In this document: positions 44,243-52,354 of the stretch, one piece after another | Position numbering within the stretch: position 1 is the first letter of the stretch | Layout: the number at the start of each line of letters is the position of its first letter | Assembly (NCBI GenBank): GCA_965217605.1 | Contig: CBDCJB010000004.1 | Span: 434,001-498,000 of the forward strand | Length of the DNA: 64,000 bases | Direction: 5' to 3' | Source: JAYYZW01 sp965217605 | Lineage (GTDB): Bacteria > Pseudomonadota > Gammaproteobacteria > Ga0077536 | Translations under genes and position numbers: made by a program | The notes under the pieces: model-generated | Databases searched by the model: none | Told to the model about the DNA's origin: nothing | What the model saw: only the letters and a program-made list of their open reading frames with translations

Positions 44243-44838
44243 AGGCGGTTCTCACGGTCGTGACGATGGCCTTACTCGCCGGTTGCGCGGAACTCGTACC
44301 GCCGCGTTCCGACCCCGTCACCACCAAGCCCACCGGACCCGCGCACGCGGAACAAGTGAGCGCGTTCGACACCTGGCGACTCACGGGTCGAATCGCGGTA
44401 CAGCGCGCCGATAAGGGGATCACGGCGGACGTCGAATGGCGGCAAGCCGGCGATGATTTCGACTTGCGTATCATGGCGCCACTCAATCAGGGAACGTTCC
44501 GCCTGAGCGGTGGCGCGCGCAAAGTCGAGTTGTTGACGCCCGAAGGCGAAACGTTCACGGCCGCGCGGCCCGAGGCACTGATGCAAGACCACCTGGGTTG
44601 GTCCATTCCCCTGGCGGGGACTCGATACTGGATCCGAGGCATGCCCGATCCCGGTACGGCGTCTTCGCAGGAACTCACCGACGCCGAGGGTCGATGGACC
44701 GATTTCGAGCAGGATCGTTGGCGGGTCAGTATTCTCGATTATGTGAAGCTCGGCGAGCTCGACTTGCCGCGGCGCCTGTATCTGGCGCGCGACGATCTCA
44801 AGGTACGTATCGCCATCAAAAAATGGGAACGTCGCTAA
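44239..44838 (+). CDS. lolB: outer-membrane lipoprotein receptor LolB
   Basis: The 199-residue protein (GTG start overlapping the TPR stop) begins with a lipoprotein signal (VVTMALLAGCAEL) and has the LolB pattern: WRLTGRIAVQRADKGITADV, WRQAGDDFDLRIMAPLNQG and YWIRGMPDPG. It accepts lipoproteins from LolA and inserts them into the outer membrane. The WSIPLAGTRYWIRG segment and its place before ispE are typical. Confidence 0.92.
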   Translation: MKAVLTVVTMALLAGCAELVPPRSDPVTTKPTGPAHAEQVSAFDTWRLTGRIAVQRADKGITADVEWRQAGDDFDLRIMAPLNQGTFRLSGGARKVELLTPEGETFTAARPEALMQDHLGWSIPLAGTRYWIRGMPDPGTASSQELTDAEGRWTDFEQDRWRVSILDYVKLGELDLPRRLYLARDDLKVRIAIKKWERR

Positions 44839-45693
44839 GTGAAAGCCGCCCGCGGTTGGCCCGCGCCCGCCAAGATAAACCTCTTTCTACACGTCACCGG
44901 CCGGCGGGCCGATGGCTATCATCTTTTACAAACGCTATTTCAATTTTTGGACGTCGGTGACGAACTCGGGTTCGAGGTGCGCGCCGACGGCGCGATCAAT
45001 CGCAGTAGCGAGCCGGCGTATGTCGCCGCGTCCGAAGATCTCGCGGTCAAGGCCGCGAAGCTATTGCAAAGCGAATCCGGCACGAGCCTCGGTGTCGACA
45101 TTGCCCTCGACAAGCGCTTGCCCGTGGGCGCCGGTCTCGGCGGTGGCAGTTCGGATGCCGCAACGGCACTCGTCGCCTTGAACGAACTCTGGGCATTGGG
45201 TCTACCGCGATCCCAGCTTGCGGAAATGGGTCTAACCTTGGGCGCCGACGTACCGGTCTTCGTCCACGGCCGGGCGGCTTGGGCGGAAGGCGTCGGCGAA
45301 GTCTTAGAGCCAGCAGAAATGGACGAGACGCCGGTCGTCGTCATCACGCCTGCTTGTCAGGTAGACACGGCGCGCGTGTTCCATGATCCTGATTTGACAC
45401 GGCATACCCCGCCAATCACAATGCACGCCGCTTCGCTTACCCGCGCGGGCAATGACTGCGAACCGGTAGCGCGACGCCTTTACCCGGAGGTCGGTGAGGC
45501 ACTCGACTGGTTATCGCGGTTCGCCGAGGCACGCATGAGCGGAACGGGTTCAAGCGTATTCGCGTTTTTCGACGATGGTGACGAGGCTGCGGAGGTTGCG
45601 CGGCAGGTGCCTCGATCCTGGACCTGCATTACGACGCGGCGCATTAATCGATCTCCGTTGCTCGATTTCATCGACATGCACGATGCTGGCTGA
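44839..45693 (+). CDS. ispE: 4-diphosphocytidyl-2-C-methyl-D-erythritol kinase
   Basis: The 284-residue GHMP kinase of the MEP isoprenoid pathway has the N-terminal PAPAKINLFLHVTGRRADGY motif, the ATP-binding glycine loop PVGAGLGGGSSDAATAL, and ARMSGTGSSVFAFF near the end. The GTG start follows the lolB stop with no gap. tRNA-Gln and prs follow, the usual order. Confidence 0.96.
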   Translation: MKAARGWPAPAKINLFLHVTGRRADGYHLLQTLFQFLDVGDELGFEVRADGAINRSSEPAYVAASEDLAVKAAKLLQSESGTSLGVDIALDKRLPVGAGLGGGSSDAATALVALNELWALGLPRSQLAEMGLTLGADVPVFVHGRAAWAEGVGEVLEPAEMDETPVVVITPACQVDTARVFHDPDLTRHTPPITMHAASLTRAGNDCEPVARRLYPEVGEALDWLSRFAEARMSGTGSSVFAFFDDGDEAAEVARQVPRSWTCITTRRINRSPLLDFIDMHDAG

Positions 45694-45731
45694 TGCGGTG
45701 CGCTGCTCCGGTCAGAGTCCCCAGGTTTTTT

Positions 45732-45806
45732 TGGGGTGTAGCCAAGTGGCAAGGCACGGGGTTTTGATCCCCGCATTCCCAGGTTCGAATCCTGGCACCC
45801 CAGCCA
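45732..45806 (+). tRNA. tRNA-Gln (anticodon TTG)
   Basis: A 75-nt cloverleaf with encoded CCA. The acceptor TGGGGTG pairs with CACCCCA; anticodon stem GGGGT/ATCCC (with a wobble or mismatch at its base) around TTTTGAT (anticodon TTG, reading CAA/CAG); T-arm CCCAGG-TTCGAAT-CCTGG. It lies between ispE and prs as in many gammaproteobacteria. Confidence 0.97.
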
Positions 45807-45849
45807 TGATCAAGGCGACACGGCGGCAGGGTCGGGGGTTACAGAGGCG

Positions 45850-46803
45850 ATGATGGAAGAATCGATGATGCTGTTCACCGGCAACGCCAATCCCGCGCTG
45901 GCGCAGGCGGTAGCGAGCCATCTTCACGTGCCGCTCAGCAATGCCGCGATCGGCCGCTTCAGCGACGGCGAGATCAACGTCGAAATCGCCGAAAACGTTC
46001 GCGGGCGTGAAGCCGTCGTGATTCAACCGACCTGTGCCCCGGCCAATGACAATTTTATGGAGCTCTTGGTGTTGGTCGATGCACTCAGGCGTGCATCGGC
46101 GCTCAGTATCATGGCGGTCGTGCCCTATCTCGGCTATGCGCGTCAGGATCGCCGACCGCGCTCCGTGCGGGTGCCGATTACAGCCAAAGTCGCCGCGAAC
46201 CTGATCTCCAGTGTCGGCACGGATCGGGTCCTGACGCTCGATTTGCACGCCGAGCAGATCCAAGGTTTCTTCGATATACCGATGGACAACGTCTATGCAT
46301 CCCCGGTGTTGCTGGGGGACATCTGGAAGCACGAGTATGAAAATCTCATGGTAGTGTCGCCCGACATGGGCGGCGTCGTTCGCGCTCGTGCTATTGCCCG
46401 CCGCCTCGATAACGCCGACCTCGCTATCATCGACAAACGCCGCCCGCGCGCGAATGAAACCGAAGTCATGAACATCATCGGTGACGTCGATACCCGCACC
46501 TGCGTCATTGTCGACGATATGGTCGATACCGCCGGAACCTTGTGCAAGGCCGCGCAGGCCTTGAAGGACAACGGAGCGCGCAGCGTGGTCGCCTATTGCA
46601 CCCATCCGGTATTGTCCGGCAAGGCCATCGAGAACCTGGAGAACTCGACGATCGACGAACTGGTGGTCACCGATACCATTCCACTGTCGGCGGAAGCAGA
46701 ACAGTGCGAGCGGATCCGGCAGTTGTCGGTCGCCGAGTTGCTCGGCGAAAGTATTAGTAGAATTATTACAGGACAGTCATTGAGCTCTATGTTCATTGAT
46801 TGA
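45850..46803 (+). CDS. prs: ribose-phosphate pyrophosphokinase
   Basis: The 317-residue enzyme makes PRPP from ribose 5-phosphate and ATP. It contains GRFSDGEINVEIAENVRG, the PRPP synthase motif in YLGYARQDRRPRS, the histidine segment TLDLHAEQIQGFF, the flexible loop with KRRPRANETEV, and the phosphoribosyl-binding loop VDDMVDTAGTL. Length matches E. coli Prs (315). Confidence 0.97.
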   Translation: MMEESMMLFTGNANPALAQAVASHLHVPLSNAAIGRFSDGEINVEIAENVRGREAVVIQPTCAPANDNFMELLVLVDALRRASALSIMAVVPYLGYARQDRRPRSVRVPITAKVAANLISSVGTDRVLTLDLHAEQIQGFFDIPMDNVYASPVLLGDIWKHEYENLMVVSPDMGGVVRARAIARRLDNADLAIIDKRRPRANETEVMNIIGDVDTRTCVIVDDMVDTAGTLCKAAQALKDNGARSVVAYCTHPVLSGKAIENLENSTIDELVVTDTIPLSAEAEQCERIRQLSVAELLGESISRIITGQSLSSMFID

Positions 46804-46860
46804 AGAGCGGGCCTGGTCGCGGGCCTGTGACGGAGAATTGAAACTAGGGAGAACCGGACG

Positions 46861-47625
46861 ATGAACACATATGAAATCGAAGCCGAGACTCGCGTCGACA
46901 AGGGGAAGGGTGCGAGCCGCCGCCTGCGTCGCGACGGCAAGATACCGGCCATCTTGTATGGTGCGGGAACCGAACCGGTGGCCATCGAGATCGGCCATAA
47001 CGCAATGATGTTGAGCACCGAGAACGAAGCATTTTATTCGAGCATTCTCACGCTTAAGCTGGACGGCGCAGCGGAGAAAGTGGTGCTCAAGGACATGCAG
47101 CGCCACGCTTACAAACCGACGATATTGCACGTGGATCTCCTTCGCGTGGACGAAGCGGAACGCTTGACCATGCGCGTCCCGATCCATTTCATCAACGAGG
47201 AACGGTGCGTCGGCGTTAAGGAGGGCGGTGGGCTCATTTCGCATCTCTTGACAGAGCTCGAAGTAACCTGCCTGCCGAAGGACCTGCCGGGGTTTATCGA
47301 GATAGACGTCAAGGATTTGCAACTGGGCGATTCCGTGCACTTGGGCGACGTTACTACGCCCGAAGGCGTCGTGATCACGGCGTTGCAGCATGGTGGCGAC
47401 GGTAGCCGACCGGTCGTCGCGGTCCAGGTACCGAAGATGGCGATCGAGGATCTGGAGGAGCCGGCCGCCGAAGACATCGAGGGCGAGGAAGGACTCGAAG
47501 GTGTCGAAGGCGTCGAAGGCGAGGAAGGCGAAGAGGCAGCTGCCGAGGGTGCCGAGGGCGCCGCAGTTGCGGCGCCAAGTGATAAAGAGGATAAGAAGGA
47601 TAAGAAAGATAAGAAGGACAGCTAA
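46861..47625 (+). CDS. rplY: ribosomal protein L25, long (CTC/TL5) form
   Basis: The 254-residue protein has the L25 5S-rRNA-binding domain (about 1-95: RVDKGKGASRRLRRDGKIPA) and the TL5/CTC C-terminal beta-domain (about 95-190: VGVKEGGGLISHLLTELEVT). After that comes a low-complexity tail, first acidic (repeats of GEEG/GVEG) and then lysine-rich (KEDKKDKKDKKDS). E. coli L25 has only the first domain. The tail is probably disordered. It is followed directly by pth, as usual. Confidence 0.95.
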   Translation: MNTYEIEAETRVDKGKGASRRLRRDGKIPAILYGAGTEPVAIEIGHNAMMLSTENEAFYSSILTLKLDGAAEKVVLKDMQRHAYKPTILHVDLLRVDEAERLTMRVPIHFINEERCVGVKEGGGLISHLLTELEVTCLPKDLPGFIEIDVKDLQLGDSVHLGDVTTPEGVVITALQHGGDGSRPVVAVQVPKMAIEDLEEPAAEDIEGEEGLEGVEGVEGEEGEEAAAEGAEGAAVAAPSDKEDKKDKKDKKDS

Positions 47626-47642
47626 GCGCGTCCCCGAGCAGC

Positions 47643-48236
47643 TTGGCTACCCGTGTGGCGGCAGCAGACGCGGTTCAGCTCGTCGTGGGCCTCGGCAATC
47701 CCGGCCTGGGTCACGTAAGCGATCGGCACAACGTGGGTTTCTGGCTTCTCGACGCGCTCGCTGAACAGTGGAAGGTCGAGCTGCGTATGGAATCGCGCTT
47801 CAAGGCGCTACTGGGCCGCACGGCGTCCGGGATGCGGTTGCTCAAACCACAGACCTATATGAATCTGAGTGGAGAGGCGGTAGCGGCTTGCGCGAGCTAC
47901 TTCCGCATTCCGGTCTCATCCATCCTCGTGATGCACGACGAACTGGATCTCAACCCCGGTGTCGTAAGGTTGAAGCGCGGCGGCGGTCACGCGGGTCACA
48001 ACGGCTTACGCCACATTGAATCACTCCTGGGATCGAGCGAATTCCTGCGCATTCGCCTCGGCATCGGTCACCCCGGTCCAAACGTCGACGTCAGCGAATA
48101 CGTGTTGAGATCGCCCACGATCGAAGAACGGGACGCGCTCGGAGCCGCAATCGACCTCGCTGTGGAACAGTTCGATGCCATCGTGGATGGGCGCTTCGAT
48201 CGCGTGATGAACGTTCTCAATCAACGCGATAATTAA
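47643..48236 (+). CDS. pth: peptidyl-tRNA hydrolase
   Basis: The enzyme is up to 197 residues and recycles stalled peptidyl-tRNA. It has VVGLGNPGLGHVSDRHNVGF with the catalytic histidine, the substrate-binding asparagine in PQTYMNLSG, the acidic MHDELDLNPG and the GGGHAGHNGLRHIE motif. There is no ATG: the start is a TTG at 47643 or a GTG at 47655; the second gives an N-terminus closer to the family. ychF, which normally follows, is displaced by almost 7 kb of accessory DNA. Confidence 0.95.
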   Translation: MATRVAAADAVQLVVGLGNPGLGHVSDRHNVGFWLLDALAEQWKVELRMESRFKALLGRTASGMRLLKPQTYMNLSGEAVAACASYFRIPVSSILVMHDELDLNPGVVRLKRGGGHAGHNGLRHIESLLGSSEFLRIRLGIGHPGPNVDVSEYVLRSPTIEERDALGAAIDLAVEQFDAIVDGRFDRVMNVLNQRDN

Positions 48237-48298
48237 AACGGAAGTATGTACTTGAGTAAATCCTAGAAACGGAGCATTCCCGGGCTAAACTGCAGGCC

Positions 48299-48457
48299 CT
48301 ATTCCTTGTCGCCCGGCTTTTTCTTGTCGGAATCAGGCCAGCCGTCGGCGGGGCGTGGCTTCTTCAAAGCATCGTCAACGGCATCCTTCCAATCGCCGTC
48401 GATTTTGACGCGTTCTGGCTTTGGGCCGGTCTTTTGCATAGGCTTCTTTTTCATCAT
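48299..48457 (-). CDS. small basic protein, 52 residues
   Basis: An ATG pair at 48457/48454 opens a frame ending with TAG at 48299. The protein is very rich in Lys, Pro and Asp: MMKKKPMQKTGPKPERVKID, then GDWKDAVDDALKKPRPADGW and a charged tail ending GDKE. No membrane segment. The GPKPERV string recurs in the divergent gene at 48542. I do not know its function. It looks like a real small gene from codon usage and compact composition, but has no strong Shine-Dalgarno sequence. Confidence 0.6.
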   Translation of the reverse strand: MMKKKPMQKTGPKPERVKIDGDWKDAVDDALKKPRPADGWPDSDKKKPGDKE

Positions 48458-48541
48458 ATCTCATCTAAGCAATGTTTTACATGACCTGCATAAGAAAAAA
48501 GGCCTATCCTAGCAATACTCCATTGACCCCGGAGAGCAAAG

Positions 48542-49075
48542 ATGGAAACACCTGACAAGTTGGGCGAATACTTTTTGGACGAAAAACGTAAGTTGCAGCA
48601 GCAACTTAAGCAGTTGGCAGTAGAGATTGCTGATCTTGAAGATAGGCACGGTGCGGTTAAGGCCGACCTCGATGCCTACAAACGGCTTCTTAAAGTTCAC
48701 AACATTGATGATCCCGACCGCGACGAAGATGATCGTGATTTGAGGACGCATGCATTGGATCATGCGCGAGAACACTTGGACCATTTGGTCGCTCGGCGCA
48801 GGAGGTTTGAAAAGCCTGGACCGAAGCCAGAACGAGTAGACAAATATCGAGAACTCGGTATCCGTGATGCGATTCGCGCAGTTCTCCGGGACGCCGGTAA
48901 AGGCCTGAGACCAAAACAAATCACAGCCAAGCTTAGAAGCGAGGGATACGAAATTAATAATTCCAACAAAACGAGTCTCGCAACCCGTGTTGGAACTGAG
49001 GCGTGGCGGATGGGGCGTACGGGTCAGCTGTTTAAGCGAGGATCTGCTTATCGGTTGCCGCCGGATGAAAACTAA
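48542..49075 (+). CDS. coiled-coil protein with C-terminal winged-helix-like domain
   Basis: The 177-residue protein begins with a coiled coil (residues about 8-55: KRKLQQQLKQLAVEIADLED), then a charged linker containing KPGPKPERV, then a compact domain (about 105-172: IRDAIRAVLRDAGKGLRPKQ ... SLATRVGTEAWRMGRTGQLF) that reads like a winged helix of the HARE-HTH type. It may bind DNA. A GGAGAG ribosome-binding site precedes the ATG. It lies at the left edge of the accessory island between pth and ychF. Family uncertain. Confidence 0.7.
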   Translation: METPDKLGEYFLDEKRKLQQQLKQLAVEIADLEDRHGAVKADLDAYKRLLKVHNIDDPDRDEDDRDLRTHALDHAREHLDHLVARRRRFEKPGPKPERVDKYRELGIRDAIRAVLRDAGKGLRPKQITAKLRSEGYEINNSNKTSLATRVGTEAWRMGRTGQLFKRGSAYRLPPDEN

Positions 49076-49140
49076 ACGCAAATCAGGAAGGAGGCCAGCC
49101 GTGTTAGGTGACCCCGGCTGATCCGGCAGCCACGACCAAG

Positions 49141-49185
49141 CGCCGGTGGTGAGTTCCCCTACTACGAGCGTTCTCACCACCGGCG
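49141..49185 (+). terminator. strong hairpin upstream of the Leu-type tRNA
   Basis: CGCCGGTGGTGAG (49141-49153) pairs perfectly with CTCACCACCGGCG (49173-49185) around a 19-base loop. There is no following T-run, so it may be a mRNA-end structure of the preceding gene rather than an intrinsic terminator. Confidence 0.45.
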
Positions 49186-49205
49186 GCCCGGATACTTCTA
49201 TCAAT

Positions 49206-49311
49206 GCGGACGTGGCGGAATTGGTTAGACGCGCCGGCTTTGGGTGCCGGTGGGCTTTGAACCGTTGACCCCGGTGAGCCCATGCGAGTTCGACTCTCGT
49301 CGTCCGCACCA
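49206..49311 (+). tRNA. Leu-type class II tRNA with anticodon TGG and very long variable arm
   Basis: A 106-nt cloverleaf with encoded CCA: acceptor GCGGACG/CGTCCGC, discriminator A, tRNA-Leu D-arm (GTGGCGGAATTGGTTAGAC), anticodon stem CCGGC/GCCGG, T-arm GCGAG-TTCGACT-CTCGT. The loop TTTGGGT puts TGG at positions 34-36, a proline anticodon; Leu(UAG) tRNAs have TTTAGGT there. The variable region is about 32 nt, with an outer stem TGGGCT/AGCCCA and an inner ACCG/CGGT, about twice the usual Leu length. The body is that of leucine tRNA, so LeuRS charging is expected, but the anticodon reads CCA. It may be an unusual functional tRNA or a decayed one. Confidence 0.8.
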
Positions 49312-49359
49312 CCCTTAAATTCCGTTGCCCGCAGATAGCATTATAGTTGTTGTAGCTGC

Positions 49360-50397
49360 GGGAAATCAAGGGATCTATCGAAATATCAGTAAGTTATGGA
49401 TTCTTATACAAAAGGCGCTTCCCATTGGATGCTTGAATAGCAGCCGTAACCCGCTCCCCATCTTCAATCTCGCGGCGGTTGTACCGGAACTCAAACTCGG
49501 CCATGTAACGGTGCAAATGCCTGCGGCTGACGCTGTGGTAGACGCCGTTCAAACCACGTTTGAAGATGCTGAAAAAGCCCTCGACCGTGTTGGTTGTCAC
49601 GTCGCCTCGGGCGTATTCGCGGGCTTTGTGCTTCACTGCTTCATGACCACCCTTGAACTCGCGGCCAATGCCAAGATAGCTGCTGTGCTCATCCGTCAAG
49701 ATGCGGGAATCAGGATGGACGTGCTCTCGGATAGCTGCTTTGAGTGATTTTCCGGTTACGTCCGGTATAACCCTAGTTCGGACTTCGCCGCTCCTCTGAA
49801 CCAAGGCGACAACGGGCTGTTTGTCGCCGTGACCGCGCTTGCTCTTACCTTTGTACCGGGGCTTTCCCCCCACGAAAGTTTCATCAACCTCCACATCGCC
49901 GTTCAACTGTCCTTCATACGCTGGTGCCATGGCGAACCGAATTCGGTGCAACATGAAAAGGGCCGACTTGTAAGAAATGCCAGTTTGTCGGTGAATCTCA
50001 AGGGCTGACACGCCTTTCTTGGACGTGGCCGCACGCCAGAACCCAAAGCACCAATGTCGTAGCTCAATGCGGCTGTCCTCGAATACAGTACCGGTGCGCA
50101 CAGTGAATTGCGCCGTGGCTTTAGCCTTGCCGCAATCTCGGCAGCGCCAGCGCCAGTTTTTTTGGCGTTCACCCGTTTTACTGTCGGTCATCTGATAGAC
50201 GTTTTCGCTACCGCACCGGGGGCAGCAGGGATGCCCGCTCCAACGCTGCCGCTCCATAAACTCAACCGCAGCTTTCTCGTCAGCACAGGCTTTTGGAACA
50301 GCCTTGATTACCGGATCGTTTTTGGTAGAGCGGTTTTGTACTTTTGTCTTAGCCATCGTATTTCCTTACTGATGGCTATTATTATACTTGACATACC
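49360..50397 (-). mobile_element. IS1595-family element 1 (boundaries tentative)
   Basis: The element encloses the transposase at 49394-50356. Its flanks share imperfect inverted ends: GGGAAATCAAGGGATC...ATCAGTAAG on the left, and the reverse complement of the right flank GGTATGTCAAGTATAAT...ATCAGTAAG. No target duplication is visible, and the right end overlaps the proposed left end of element 2, so this copy may be truncated. Confidence 0.45.
49394..50356 (-). CDS. IS1595-family transposase (element 1)
   Basis: The 320-residue protein has an N-terminal zinc ribbon (CPRCG ... CRDCGK), a helix-turn-helix-like segment (SALEIHRQTGISYKSALFML) and a DDE domain of the ISXO2 type: first Asp in GDVEVDETFVGGKP, second in RILTDEHSSY, and the third motif VTTNTVEGFFSIFKRG. 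The C-terminus HRYMAEFEFRYNRRE is characteristic. It appears full length. It differs clearly from the two other transposases here (many non-identical positions), so these are three separate IS acquisitions rather than copies of one. Confidence 0.93.
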   Translation of the reverse strand: MAKTKVQNRSTKNDPVIKAVPKACADEKAAVEFMERQRWSGHPCCPRCGSENVYQMTDSKTGERQKNWRWRCRDCGKAKATAQFTVRTGTVFEDSRIELRHWCFGFWRAATSKKGVSALEIHRQTGISYKSALFMLHRIRFAMAPAYEGQLNGDVEVDETFVGGKPRYKGKSKRGHGDKQPVVALVQRSGEVRTRVIPDVTGKSLKAAIREHVHPDSRILTDEHSSYLGIGREFKGGHEAVKHKAREYARGDVTTNTVEGFFSIFKRGLNGVYHSVSRRHLHRYMAEFEFRYNRREIEDGERVTAAIQASNGKRLLYKNP

Positions 50398-50416
50398 GAC
50401 TCTGACCACTTAAACT
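50388..50416 (+). promoter_or_regulatory. promoter in left end of element 2
   Basis: TTGACA at 50388-50393 and TAAACT at 50411-50416 are separated by 17 bp and point toward the transposase at 50444. The -35 is part of the inverted end, as in element 3. Confidence 0.65.
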
Positions 50417-50443
50417 AGCACATAACATACCGAGACGGCGATT

Positions 50444-51358
50444 ATGTGCGACTTAACAAACCCAATCTACAACGATCCAGATGCGGCCAGAAAGCATCTT
50501 GAATCGATCCGCTGGCCAGATGGCCCGTTTTGCCCGCATTGCGGAGAGGCTGAGAACCTCAAGCGGCTTACAGGCAAATCGCATCGTCCGGGCCTGCACA
50601 AATGCTATTCATGCAAAGGCCATTTCACGGTCACGGTTGGTACTGTGTTCGAGCGCTCGAAAGTCCCGTTGCATAAATGGGTTTTGGCTGCTCATCTGCT
50701 GGCCTCCAGCAAAAAGGGGTTCAGCGCCCATCAGCTACATCGCACTATCGGTGTCACCTATAAGACCGCATGGTTCATGTTTCATCGCCTCCGTGAGGCG
50801 ATGAGGAGCGATGACAGCGTTGATTTCGGCGCTGACGGCGGCACTGTTGAGGTGGATGAGACTTTCATAGGCCACGACAAGACGATCAAGCCGAAAGGCG
50901 ACAAGAAGGGGCGTGGTTACCATCACAAGCACAAGGTGCTGGCGTTAGTAGATCGCACCACTGGCCGCGCAAAATCCATGGTGGTAGATGATCTCAAGGC
51001 CAAGACGTTGGTCCCGCTCCTGAAAGAGAACATCGCCAAAGAGGCGACGGTCTACACTGACGAGGCCACGCAATACGTCTCTCTGGATCGCCATTTCGCC
51101 GACCATGATTTCGTCCGCCATGCTTCTGGCGAGTATGGTCGTGGCGAGGTTCATACCAATACCATTGAGGGTTATTTCTCGATCTTCAAGCGTGGAATGA
51201 AGGGCGTGTACCAGCATTGTGCTAAGAAACACCTTCACCGCTATGCAACAGAATTCGAGTTTCGTTACAACAACCGCATTGCCAATGGCATTAACGACAC
51301 TATGCGAGCAGATTCAATCATCAAAGGAGCAGAAGGGAAGCGCCTCACTTATCAGTGA
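50444..51358 (+). CDS. IS1595-family transposase (element 2)
   Basis: The 304-residue transposase has a zinc ribbon (CPHCGEAENLK ... CYSCKGHF), a helical segment (SAHQLHRTIGVTYKTAWFMF) and a DDE domain with Asp in TVEVDETFIG, Asp in TVYTDEATQY and the VHTNTIEGYFSIFKRG motif, followed by HRYATEFEFRYNNR. It looks full length and intact. It has a promoter in the left end and directly abuts (stop to stop) the convergent protease gene. Confidence 0.93.
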   Translation: MCDLTNPIYNDPDAARKHLESIRWPDGPFCPHCGEAENLKRLTGKSHRPGLHKCYSCKGHFTVTVGTVFERSKVPLHKWVLAAHLLASSKKGFSAHQLHRTIGVTYKTAWFMFHRLREAMRSDDSVDFGADGGTVEVDETFIGHDKTIKPKGDKKGRGYHHKHKVLALVDRTTGRAKSMVVDDLKAKTLVPLLKENIAKEATVYTDEATQYVSLDRHFADHDFVRHASGEYGRGEVHTNTIEGYFSIFKRGMKGVYQHCAKKHLHRYATEFEFRYNNRIANGINDTMRADSIIKGAEGKRLTYQ

Positions 51359-52354
51359 CTACTGGCGCGGCTTGGGCGGAGTGTTTAGCATTTTCCTAAG
51401 CAAGTAATCCCCATTGTCCGAAGACGTTTCTTCTGTCGTTTGCACTTCGGCAATAGGAATATCTCCGAGCAATTTCCGCAATCTGGCGTTCTCCAGATCA
51501 CGCATTTCTTTGAGTTTTGGCATTTCTAAGACCTCAAGAATATTCCATGCTGGAAGAACGCACGTCATACCGCTAAGCCCTGTAATAAATCGACTCCCTG
51601 TCATTAATGGTTGGGCGCTTTCGTTTGTCTGATAATTTAATTTACCATGTTCCGAAATTTCCCATAGCTCTGGGAATTGCCCCCAGTGAATTCCCAAAAA
51701 CGCTAGAAGAGTAGTCTCTTCCCTTAAAGCGCTCACAGTATCATTACTATTCAGATGCTTTTCTAAGTCGTAACCGGCAGTTCTGTATACAAAAACTGGA
51801 GACCCTGAATACCCAGATCTCGAATGAATATCAATGCAATAGGATTCCGCCTTTTTCCCGTTTTCTTGCGCTAACGGTGCGGGGTCCATGCTGATATTCC
51901 CGAACCTGACGGCTGGGACATTACAATGAAGACCCTGTTGGTCGATGAACCTCCCGACCATAAAAACGTCGTCCCCAGGTCCAATATCATGTTGTTCTTT
52001 ATAATTCTCCGTCATAAACGAATGTAGAGGTACAGCTACTACGTTATGTTTGTCTGGGGCCAACTCCACTGGAACAACGGCGATATCGTAATCGGGCGAA
52101 AAATGCCAATCCGCACAATCAAAATCAAATATTTCAGGACTTCCCGAATGGGTTTCTAAACGAACAACAGGGAATCCCTTTTTTACTGCTACGTGCCAAT
52201 TGGTAACAAAATATAGAAATGATTGACGTGGAGACACTGATTCGCCAGAAACGATGAAGCCAGTTCCCCCTTCCTCCGCTCCCTGTTCCGCATCTTCTCG
52301 TGTCCTGTATAGGAAAAATACAGAATTCAAATAATTTTTCGGCAATCTCGGCAT
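51359..52354 (-). CDS. trypsin-like serine protease, probable IS passenger
   Basis: The 331-residue protein has a trypsin-fold domain (about residues 8-215) with a complete triad: GGTGFIVSG start, His in FVTNWHVAVKKG, Asp in SPDYDIAVVPV, Ser in RSGYSGSPVFVY. No signal peptide is seen, so it is probably cytoplasmic. The C-terminal part (about 260-331) is helical and charged. Composition is more AT-rich than the host genes. It lies between transposase 2 and the right inverted end. Such cytoplasmic trypsin-like proteins often occur in defence or mobile contexts; a protective or addiction role is speculative. Confidence 0.82.
   Translation of the reverse strand: MPRLPKNYLNSVFFLYRTREDAEQGAEEGGTGFIVSGESVSPRQSFLYFVTNWHVAVKKGFPVVRLETHSGSPEIFDFDCADWHFSPDYDIAVVPVELAPDKHNVVAVPLHSFMTENYKEQHDIGPGDDVFMVGRFIDQQGLHCNVPAVRFGNISMDPAPLAQENGKKAESYCIDIHSRSGYSGSPVFVYRTAGYDLEKHLNSNDTVSALREETTLLAFLGIHWGQFPELWEISEHGKLNYQTNESAQPLMTGSRFITGLSGMTCVLPAWNILEVLEMPKLKEMRDLENARLRKLLGDIPIAEVQTTEETSSDNGDYLLRKMLNTPPKPRQ

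Noticed and set aside
45712..46605. 297-residue minus-strand frame opposite tRNA-Gln and prs
   Set aside because: Contains the tRNA-antisense string GVPGFEPGNAG and lies fully opposite prs, which is certain.
47455..47620. GA-rich repeats in the 3' end of rplY as a CRISPR or VNTR
   Set aside because: They encode a low-complexity acidic then lysine-rich protein tail in frame; no spacer-repeat structure. No CRISPR array was seen anywhere in the window.
48509..49369. 286-residue minus-strand frame over the Leu-type tRNA and the coiled-coil gene
   Set aside because: Its HRHPKPARLTNSATSA segment is the antisense of the tRNA; the plus-strand gene and tRNA explain the region.
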